Assembly (NCBI GenBank): GCA_914767715.1
Contig: OU612072.1
Span: forward strand, 14,632,001 to 14,696,000
From: Membranipora membranacea
Lineage: Eukaryota; Bryozoa; Gymnolaemata; Cheilostomatida; Membraniporidae
Reading direction: 5' to 3'
DNA length: 64,000 bases
Both the position numbers and the translations under genes were made by a program. Shown here in pieces: positions 56,901 through 64,000 of this stretch. The notes under the pieces are model-generated. The model did not search any database. It saw only the letters and a list, made by a program, of their open reading frames with translations, and had not been told where the DNA came from. How positions within the stretch are numbered: position 1 is the first letter of the stretch; each line of letters starts with the position of its first letter.

Positions 56901-57877
56901 ACCTAGCTCTGACAGTGGAGGGTCTCCCTTCACAGGTTGATATTGCCCGTGTCTGACTAAAATTATATGACGTGTAGCTTTGGGATGTGCCTCTCGTAAC
57001 TTTTGCTCATATTTTTCGAGATCTGAATTTTTCTTAGGGGGTTTCACACAGCTTTCAACAGACCGCCTAAAACGTCAATGATGCTATGTGTGAATATGTG
57101 TATCGCTAACAAACCTCACTGATGGAAGGATGACTGTTAGAATTCTAGCCACGGAGTTGTCTGCAGCTAGTGAAACCAATTTATCTAGCAGCAAATGATT
57201 TGAGAACATTTATTGTTGGTTTTTTCTCAGTATCAAGTTCGCACCTTTTAGCTGATTTATCAAGCCTAATAGTCTGATAGATATAACAGCAAGCCACAAT
57301 AAAAAAACTAGTTCCAAAACCAAAAGCATGATTTTGTCAAAATTTTTGTTGGTTATTTGCTCAACATTAGGGTGGAAAATTTTAAAGCTACAGATGTGCC
57401 TTTTAAAAAAATATGGCAAAATAACATGCCAATAAACAAATTTGTCAAAAACTTTTCCTAACTTCAGAAGACCATGCACTGAAACCTGAGGGTTTTAAAC
57501 ATATCTATATTTTATCGAGTGATAGAGAGGAAAACTTTAGCAGTTGAGAAAAGCTAAGAAGAATTTTCGGCAAAGCTTATAGTTTAAACTGTGTCCATAC
57601 GTTATTAAAAAGGTCGCCACGGTGCTCTTATATAGCCTGAGACCTACCATATGATTCCAAATATGCGGAGGCGCTACTATGGCTGGTTTAATCTAAGCAA
57701 GCCAAAAATTTTCACTCACCTATCCCAATTGTCATGCCACTTGACACCACTTGGTTGAACAGGCTCAGGCCATCTCTCAGCTGCATTATGCCTAGTCCTG
57801 AGATACACATTACCGCCATATACACATGCTGATGTAGCAACAATTCCACTCACAACTTTAGCTACTCTTCCAGCCAT
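53967..57877 (-). CDS. PGAM5: Mitochondrial serine/threonine phosphatase PGAM5 (6 exons, 281 aa)
   Basis: Exons in order: 57877-57720, 57066-56903, 56342-56217, 55944-55853, 55081-54948, 54138-53967. All junctions are GT-AG and in phase. The 281-residue product matches the ~289 of human PGAM5. It has an N-terminal hydrophobic anchor ([18 protein letters not shown]). Then comes KWHDNWDRR, the counterpart of the WDxNWD multimerisation motif. The phosphoglycerate-mutase fold follows: catalytic H92 in [17 protein letters not shown] (R136) and second histidine H215 in [10 protein letters not shown]. The end is [20 protein letters not shown]. In animals PGAM5 is a protein phosphatase on mitochondrial membranes with roles in mitophagy and cell death. 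It lost glycolytic mutase activity. Key residues are all present, so the gene looks functional. Intron 5 carries a minisatellite next to its donor. Confidence 0.95.
54248..54342. repeat. MITE family with TAGATCAA ends, copy 3
   Basis: 'tagatcaatatcgattcatt' then TTGCCTGGATTGGAGTTGCT, inverted as AGAATGCAGGCAAATGAATC. It is shorter and more diverged than the copies at 27292 and 49510. It lies in intron 5 of PGAM5. Confidence 0.65.
54586..54947. repeat. 11-bp minisatellite (ACTTGACACTA)n, ~33 copies, abutting a splice donor
   Basis: On the plus strand the unit is ACTTGACACTA, with variants ACTTGTCGCTA, TCTTGACACTT and ACTTGACGCTA. The variants recur at 88 or 99 bp (8 or 9 units), which shows higher-order duplication. 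On the transcribed minus strand the unit is GTTAGTGTCAA. The array begins directly at the exon 5 donor of PGAM5, whose own intron start GTGAGTGTCAA is one substitution from the unit. Confidence 0.95.
55190..55212. repeat. (TA)n microsatellite
   Basis: A short TA run in an intron of PGAM5. Similar TA runs lie at about 58709-58735 and 62353-62372. Confidence 0.8.
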
Positions 57878-58394
57878 AACCAATAACTCTTGTGTTGTTG
57901 CACAGAAATGGTTCTTCGTATATATAGCCTCAACAGAAAGAAAAAAAAACATCTTATTTGGTTTTGATGTCTGATAGATATTCAAGCAAAGTAAGCCCAT
58001 AAATCAGCTCAACTCAAGGGCTAATAAATCAGCAACTACTTTCAATCATATTATTTTATTTTTCCCATTTTCTCCCGCTTCATTTTTTTCATTTGACATA
58101 TCAATATCGTTATCATATTATTATTGCCAAACATATTTTTTTCTCTGTCTGTCTGTCATTACGGTGGTGAGTGCTTAAAGACTCATACCACATATTTTCT
58201 CTTTCAGAGCCGTGTTAATTTTGTAGTAATGATCTAGTCACTTGATTTAATAAAAATCAAAATGTATGGGATGGATTACAATAAAAAGCTGTTTAGGACG
58301 ACAAGGCTTGCCAAGACAGAAACCAACAGACACAACAACATTAGAAACTGTTATTCAATTTGAAAAGGACATATTGACCAGTCTCCAGCAACCT

Positions 58395-58530
58395 GTTGTT
58401 CGACAGCCTTGAGACATTGTATGGCAGTCTTAAAATGTTGTGAGGCAGTATTGAGACATCTTGGGACAGTCTTAGGACGTCTTGAGATGCTGTGACACAG
58501 TCTCGAGACATACAGGGCAGTCGTGAGGCC
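58395..58530. repeat. Degenerate ~24-bp tandem repeat
   Basis: Five or so units resembling CAGTCTTGAGACATTGTGAGG, with many substitutions. No reading frame makes sense of it. Confidence 0.6.
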
Positions 58531-58766
58531 TAACGCATAGACCAAAAAGCATCTCACACCACAAATAAAAGCCTAAGCAGGATAACAATACACCCAAACT
58601 TTGGCCAATACATCATAATCAGAAGATAGGGTCTCATGTTTGCTCTTATCTGAGAGAAAGTTTTACTCAGGAGTGATACTCTATCTATCTATTCTATGCA
58701 TATATTATCATCTATATATATATATATATATATATAGTCTATGGGATTTTCTCCTTTCTTGTAAGG

Positions 58767-59145
58767 TCTGAGCTCAGACAGCAGGTCACTGACCGTTGAT
58801 TTGATGAGTTGCAGCCTTGTGTGTGTGTGGTTTGTGGTGGTGAAGATGGGAAGCTTGCATGAACCAAGTTATCGTGGCTGTGGAGCTTCTGTACCCGCCA
58901 ATTACGTTGCTCAGATGAGTCACTTCTCTCTCATTGCTCAGAATATTAACTTCTGACCAATGAGAGAGAAGTGACTCATCTGAGCAACGTCATTGGCGGG
59001 TACAGAAGCTCCATAGCCGCGATAACTTGGCTCATGCAAATTTCCCATCTTCACCACAACAAACACAAGCCACACACACACAAGGCTGCAACTCATCAAA
59101 TCAACTGTCAACTCAGTCACAGTGACCTGCTGTCTGTGGTCTGAG
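58767..59145. repeat. Fold-back element, arms about 185 bp, both arms with a matching short frame
   Basis: The left arm (CTGAGCTCAGACAGCAGG ... GAGAGAAGTGACTC inverse) and right arm are nearly identical inverted copies meeting near 58945-58960 around AATATTAACTTC. Read outward-in, each arm has a short frame: MGSLHEPSYRGCGASVPA on plus and MGNLHEPSYRGYGASVPA on minus. The peptides continue similarly to HFSLI-[AG]-Q. Whether this peptide is real is unknown. Confidence 0.85.
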
Positions 59146-59297
59146 AAAAGCCCAGACATACGTCCTTTCAATACCTTTGACGACATCAAACACTCAGGAA
59201 CACTACAGTAAAATGAGTGCCTCATTTGATTAACAGTGTGTTAAGGGGTTTTTTTTACTACAGCAGGGGACGGGGTTACAGCAAGCCCGAACAACCA

Positions 59298-59332
59298 TAG
59301 CCTGTCTTAAGAAGCTTTGTTAAGACAGGCTA
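59298..59332. repeat. Short palindromic element TAGCCTGTCTT..., copy 3
   Basis: TAGCCTGTCTTAA-GAAGCTTTG-TTAAGACAGGCTA has perfect 13-bp outer arms. Confidence 0.85.
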
Positions 59333-59658
59333 AGACAACCAATGAGTGAAAAATTATGCAACTCTTTGCTATCTACGTTATTTGGATGGATAACACCAGC
59401 AGGTGGATAGACTGTTGGAAAGTCCAAAGCAGTGTGATCAAGGATTTCAAGAGAAATCCTTGGTGTGATGCGGTAGTTCTTTAATTTATTTCTTTTAAAA
59501 ACAGAAGTTCTTAGCCTTAAATTCATTATATTGTGTAAGCCACACAGTTTGGGGTGTTCGTTGTATCCCAGCATCTATAAATATAGTTGATCCTTGCTTG
59601 ACCTTGACAAATGATTTTACTCAAGTCACTGTATTTGTTGACAATGTCAAGGTCGGGT

Positions 59659-59835
59659 TCACTAAAATGCGGAAATCCGTGATCACGCAAATTCACGTGC
59701 ATATTGCGGAAATTTCGTGCGTATTTCCGCATTTTAGTCAATCCTGTGTGGGATTGACTAAAATGCGGAAATCACCTTGTGACCTTGAAAATCATTTTTC
59801 CGCATTTTAGTCAAAATTGACTAAAATGCGGAAAT
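59659..59835. repeat. Alternating direct/inverted 18-mer cluster (TGACTAAAATGCGGAAAT)
   Basis: The 16-18-bp word (TG)ACTAAAATGCGGAAAT occurs at 59661-59676 (+), 59723-59740 (-), 59755-59772 (+), 59795-59812 (-, one mismatch) and 59818-59835 (+). Orientation alternates strictly. Spacers include smaller palindromes (CGTGATCACG, CACGTG). Confidence 0.95.
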
Positions 59836-59899
59836 TTCAAATTTCGCTTTTTTACCACTTAATGTGGCCTGTAAGAAAAAAAATTGATATGTGTTCTAT

Positions 59900-61140
59900 G
59901 AAACCATCTCATAGGCTATGTGTATGGGCAATCTGGGTTAGAAATAATGTGTTGTAGGACAGCTGTAGCACTATTTATGTAAAGCGGAAATCCAGTGAAA
60001 TCTTCAGTGAAATATGTACATGAATATACAGGAGAAGATAACTCTAATATGATGATTTGTCAAACAAAATCCCCATGCTAGTTACTATTTCTGAAATGCA
60101 GATTTTGATAGAGGCAAGTTTTATTGAGGAGAAGTGCTTTTATGGGCATATTATACATTGAGAGTGAAGATATAGGACACTAATATACATTGAGAGTAAA
60201 GCCATATAATATATGCAATAGCAAAACGAGTGTTTACACATCGATAGTTAACCTGATATCTTACAAGTGCTGACGTTGGGTGATTATCATGGTAGTAGCA
60301 AAAAAGTCATCGGAGAACATAGGAAAACATCTGTGAAAACATGTAGATCAGTCTATTGGTGATCAAGTCCTTCATAGCAGAACCGTATACAGTAGAGCAT
60401 AGCCACCCACTTTGACACCAAAGATCACTTTCCGGGAAAGGCAGGGTGGTCCTTGTCACAACAATTCATAAGAGTGTTTTTGGTTTTTCATTCTGCTCTA
60501 TTGAAGTGCAAATGAACTAATTATAACTTATAATATCTAAGCACTTAGTCAAGATTGCGTGATGAGACTGAGTAATTATACATTTTATTTTCATAAGCCA
60601 CACAATAATGATATTGATCAGCCTGCATAAAAGCACAAGTGAGTCCAACAATGTAGTTGGTAGATATTTATAAAACAATTCATTGTTTCAGGTATTGATA
60701 GTGTAGATGCGTAATATCAGCCAATGTTTTACTAAAATCAGGGGTAGTTTATAAGCATACATACATCTGTAACTTTGTATTTAGCAAGATTAAACCTTGA
60801 TTCACTTTGGTGTTTATGAAATAAAACTGACCTACATTAGATGAGTTGAATTTTGGCAGGAGGAAAAGTTTGACATTTCACAATCTGAAATTTATCGATA
60901 GACTACATTCACTTTGAAAAGCTCTCTATCATTTCTACGAAGGTACCAGCTAGTACCAGCTTGATGGCTGTGTCTTTCGGCTCGAAGACACAATTCATGT
61001 TGATTGGAGAGTCTGTTGTGACCTTCTGCACAAGATAGACTAGAATCTATCGATCATGAGGCAGCTTCAGTCCATAGCAAGAGTTATTCTCAGCAATCAC
61101 AGAACTTGGTAGATGCATCCCTAGAAGAAAAGATAAAAAT
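59900..61140. other. Intergenic, no gene seen
   Basis: AT-rich sequence with no exon, domain or repeat that I can support. Confidence 0.4.
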
Positions 61141-61163
61141 GCCAACTTTCAGCTGAGCAGACC

Positions 61164-61186
61164 GGGGGGGGGGGGGGGGGGGGGGC
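61164..61186. repeat. Poly-G tract (~23 bp)
   Basis: An uninterrupted G run immediately outside the left end of the fold-back at 61192. Shorter G/C tracts occur at 17590, 27331, 32998 and 35586. Confidence 0.95.
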
Positions 61187-61191
61187 AACTT

Positions 61192-61560
61192 AAACTACTG
61201 CTGCCACTCATGCAAATTTGTGCTCATTGAATTCTGCATAGCTCCAGGATAATCAATTGAGACATAAATCACATAATTGTCACCTAATGGGCAAATAATT
61301 TGCACAAACTGATCTTCAAAATCAGGGCATGAAATCTACGCACCAGCTTATGATGTGTACAGTATGCACTAGTAAGACGGTAACTACGTCACACGTCACC
61401 CGTGCTGGTAGACAATTAATTTCATACACTAATTTTGACGATCAGTTTGTGCAAATTATTTGCTCATTAGGTGACAATGCTGAGATTGCAGCCTCATTTT
61501 ATTAGTTTTGAGCTATACAGAATTCTATAAGCACACATTTGGCTGTGTGGCAGCAGTGAA
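61192..61560. repeat. Fold-back element, arms about 150 bp
   Basis: The left arm (CTGCTGCCACTCATGCAAAT ... ATTGTCACCTAATGGGCAAA ... GCACAAACTGATC) is inverted in the right arm (GATCAGTTTGTGCAAATTAT ... GGCAGCAGTGAA). Arms diverge by substitutions and small indels. No coding content. Confidence 0.8.
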
Positions 61561-61569
61561 CTGACATGT

Positions 61570-62504
61570 CAAAGAGAGAACAACTCTATGATTTGTCTCA
61601 ATTTGAAGTGAAAAAAGACAGGGAGCAGGGAGGGTATCCCACCCGTCCTCCCTGCTGAAAAGGAGACTCCCTGATGAGACAGACACAAACAGACCGCAGC
61701 TTCTTCCCTAATGATATTGAAACTGCTTTGACCAACCCTTAGCTAAAAGCTGATGGTTGATCATTGTGCGGGTCTCTAAAGGTCTAATGTTTCAGCATTT
61801 ATTTCATATCTTTCACCTACAACTAGGGCATATGCCTCCAATCGGACAAAATATCCTGTCACAGTATCATATGACATGAGGTTATGCTTTAGATACACAC
61901 AGACCATCCTTGGTATTAAATCTAACTGCTAACTGCACGGTAGGCAAATCTTTTGGACAAGAGCGATCAACTTCTAGCATGTCATGGCAAGATTGGCAGT
62001 CTTTTCTCAAGATCAGCTTCCAATATTGGAACTGTTTGTTTGACATGCTAGCTTCCTAGTCACTTTTGGTCCCGCACCACATGTATCTCTTCACACCCAG
62101 TTGTGAGATGTCTAGCGATTTTGGAGGTATTGAAACATGTTTTTATGCACATTATACTCATCAAGCCCAAGGGTCTCGCAGTTATAAAATTGAAATTAGG
62201 ACAGATTATTTGTAAAATAATATTTGCTGCCGCCAGCCTGTATAATGCAAGTCCCTGACCGGCAGTAGTATGACGAAAAATTATCAGATAAATTTGAAAG
62301 TGGGATTCTGAAGTATTGAACAATGATGTGGTTTGATTCAACATATGTCTCAATATATATATATATATATATCACTGACCTTATTGTACACAGTTCTTCA
62401 CCATAATAAATAAACATGCTGCAAAACATCAGTATACTAATACTGCAAACCTGAGCAAGGAGTCTGGAAATCATCTGAAATAAAAAAATTAAATATAAAA
62501 TTTG
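61570..62504. other. No gene seen
   Basis: No exon supported. Contains a TA run at about 62353 and ordinary AT-rich DNA. Confidence 0.4.
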
Positions 62505-62665
62505 TGGGGACGGTGAAATGGTGCAATCAGTTAGCGCGCTTGCTATTCACTGCCAGGCGATTGGTGCCGCAGGATTTGTGAGTTCAAATCCCGTTTGGGG
62601 AGCTTTCAAGATTGATTGTTCCAGCCCCCATCAGGTGTATACCTCTTCTATAAAATGGGGAACCA
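62505..62665 (+). mobile_element. tRNA-derived SINE
   Basis: Box A TGGTGCAATCAGTTAGCGC at about 62519 and box B GAGTTCAAATCCC at about 62580, then body 'gagctttcaagattgattg', 'ttccagcccccatcagg' and 'tgtatacctcttct'. Same family and same body as the minus-strand copy at 30768-30925. Confidence 0.8.
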
Positions 62666-62669
62666 TTGT

Positions 62670-63325
62670 TACTGCCTGTTAAACACATTAGCGGTTTGTT
62701 TACTCCAACCCTAGAATGTAAGGAAGTGTAATTTTGTGGCAGCAGGGAGGGTACATGTGACATGGAATTTCTACAGATAGTCTGTTACGTTACTCAAAAC
62801 AAATTTTCACCCCATGCAATCGGTACTGCTGAAGCTGGATTTTTAGTCACATTGAAGAAAATTTCTAGCCCCTAACTTCTTAGGGGTGTATATCCTCTTT
62901 ACCTAAGAGCACAAAAAAACCGTGTTTGAAGAGGATAGGTTCTTTTGAACTACCCAAGAGGAGTTTTAATAAAATGGCTTTGTGGAAATTGGGGTGTGCT
63001 AACATCACCTCCTAACTAGCTTATTTATTTACTTCTCTTGGTTGTTTATGAAGGATGTACACAAATCAGTTATGAAAACTTGAGGCGTTGCGTGAAGTGA
63101 CATGATGAGATCGTACTGTTTTTTTTTCCAGTACTGGTAGTGGAAAATTCAGTCTACCTCCAATATGATTGGATGATCTTTTTGCTCGTTTTGGTTCCAT
63201 GTACGTGGTTGTAGAACCATGATTCATTTTTTTCATCGAGGCGCATATGGGGGACAAGCCATACTACAGGAATAACAGAAAAATAGGTAGCAACAGGTGC
63301 TCAGTAAAATCCCGCCTCCAGCCGC
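62670..63325. other. No gene seen
   Basis: A minus frame at 63066-63257 (STTTYMEPKRAKRSSNHIGG) hints at a transposase scrap but has no diagnostic motif. Otherwise nothing supportable. Confidence 0.35.
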
Positions 63326-63331
63326 GCGATG

Positions 63332-63371
63332 TATATAAGAGGGTTCGACCAAAGCTGTGGGCTCATTCTCG
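63332..63371 (+). promoter_or_regulatory. Candidate TATA/Inr core promoter
   Basis: TATATAAG at 63332 follows a short GC-rich stretch (CCCGCCTCCAGCCGCGCG). It lies about 30 bp before TCATTCT, which fits an initiator. The first ATG downstream (63436) begins a short hydrophobic frame (MIVIVPHFNMVAFFYVLLAV) that ends quickly and could be the first coding exon of a gene running off or beyond the window. No donor could be fixed. Confidence 0.35.
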
Positions 63372-63439
63372 GTGAAGCAGTGATCAGGAAAGTTTTGCAC
63401 GGGTACTCTCGAGAACAGAATAAAGAAGTATATTTATGA

Positions 63440-64000
63440 TTGTAATTGTTCCTCACTTCAACATGGTTGCATTTTTCTATGTATTGTTAGCAGTTTTTAA
63501 GATATAAATGGACCAGCGGGTAGGGCACTCATCTATTTGAGGTTTGCAGTGAAGTTTTATAAAGAACAACTTGCTGATAGCCCTCTGTTTACAGCCTAAT
63601 TCTGTCGTCAGAAGTGTCTTAAACACGAGGCAAGTGGTATGATCAACACATACTCCCACCTTGTGATCATTCAGGGGATTATGAGGCAACTGAGATAGGT
63701 CTAGAGCATATCACTCGCAGCATGTAATGCCAAAAGTTATCAAAAATACCTTAACATAAAGTCTCTTTCCCATGTATCCCACTCTTTGGATAGTCATGAT
63801 CATGCATGCAGCATTGTCCTTGCATGGTATGATGAAAGTAATCGACCTGTATTAACTCACAGATCGAATTGACTTTTTGTGACACTCAGTTCTACAAGTA
63901 CCAATAACAAACAAAATCATTGCCAAGCTACTTCAAAAAAATGCCTGCGATGGATTTTTGAGGTAAGATACAAACAATTGGACATCGTTTGACAAACTGA
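63440..64000. other. Window end, no gene fixed
   Basis: No exon with matched splice sites. The sequence may be intron of a gene starting at the candidate promoter near 63332. Confidence 0.3.

Noticed and set aside
59320-59741. Overlapping minus frames near the palindrome and 18-mer cluster
   Set aside because: Two different frames cover the same DNA and part of it is the 18-mer repeat. No diagnostic motif.
63066-63257. Possible mariner-type transposase scrap (TTTYMEPKRAKRSSNHIGG)
   Set aside because: Only a vague resemblance. No catalytic D,D(34)D spacing and no terminal repeats.

Overview
This is animal nuclear DNA. It is AT-rich and intron-bearing, with tRNA-derived SINEs, decayed LINEs and many fold-back (MITE-like) elements. 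Nothing is organised as bacterial operons, and I see no rRNA gene, genuine tRNA gene or CRISPR array. Gene content (PGAM5, an NHL-type propeller membrane protein, a peritrophin-type chitin-binding membrane protein) and introns of a few hundred bases to several kb fit a marine or freshwater invertebrate, perhaps a sponge. The species cannot be fixed from the sequence.

Layout. 0-3 kb: repeats only. 3.0-6.1 kb (minus): a complete six-exon gene for a secreted 12-cysteine protein with two internal repeats and a TATA box. 6.6-9.9 kb (plus): a broken LINE with an RNase H1-N-like ORF1 domain and an RT but no visible endonuclease. 12.3-14.1 kb (plus): a divergently oriented, shortened paralog of the secreted gene, interrupted by repeats. 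14-16.9 kb: fold-back DNA, a 126-bp duplicated block and a possible LINE scrap. 16.9-33.1 kb (minus): a fourteen-exon gene for a membrane protein (signal peptide, propeller, Thr/Ser stalk, hydrophobic segments, Lys-rich tail). Its introns carry fold-backs, two further LINE fragments, SINEs and a 3 x 298-bp tandem array. 35.7-41.1 kb (minus): a gene for a basic, helical, unrecognised protein. 43.0-43.8 kb (minus): a single-exon chitin-binding-like membrane protein. 44.5-46.5 kb: a large inverted repeat with a phrase-like minisatellite. 49.3-53.0 kb: three small, related two-helix membrane proteins. 54.0-57.9 kb (minus): complete PGAM5 with an 11-bp minisatellite that starts at one of its 5' splice sites. 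58-64 kb: fold-backs, an alternating plus/minus 18-mer cluster, a SINE and a possible promoter.

The genes do not form a pathway. Three loci encode secreted or cell-surface proteins that look lineage-restricted (12-Cys family, propeller protein, chitin-binding-like protein), a fourth is a cluster of small membrane proteins, and PGAM5 is a conserved mitochondrial housekeeping gene. Exon models were built by hand from splice consensus and reading phase. Phase agrees at every junction given except one in the 35.7-41.1 kb gene, which is flagged. The best leads are the splice-site-derived minisatellite in PGAM5, the duplicated-repeat secreted family, the small membrane protein cluster and several unclassified palindromic repeat families.
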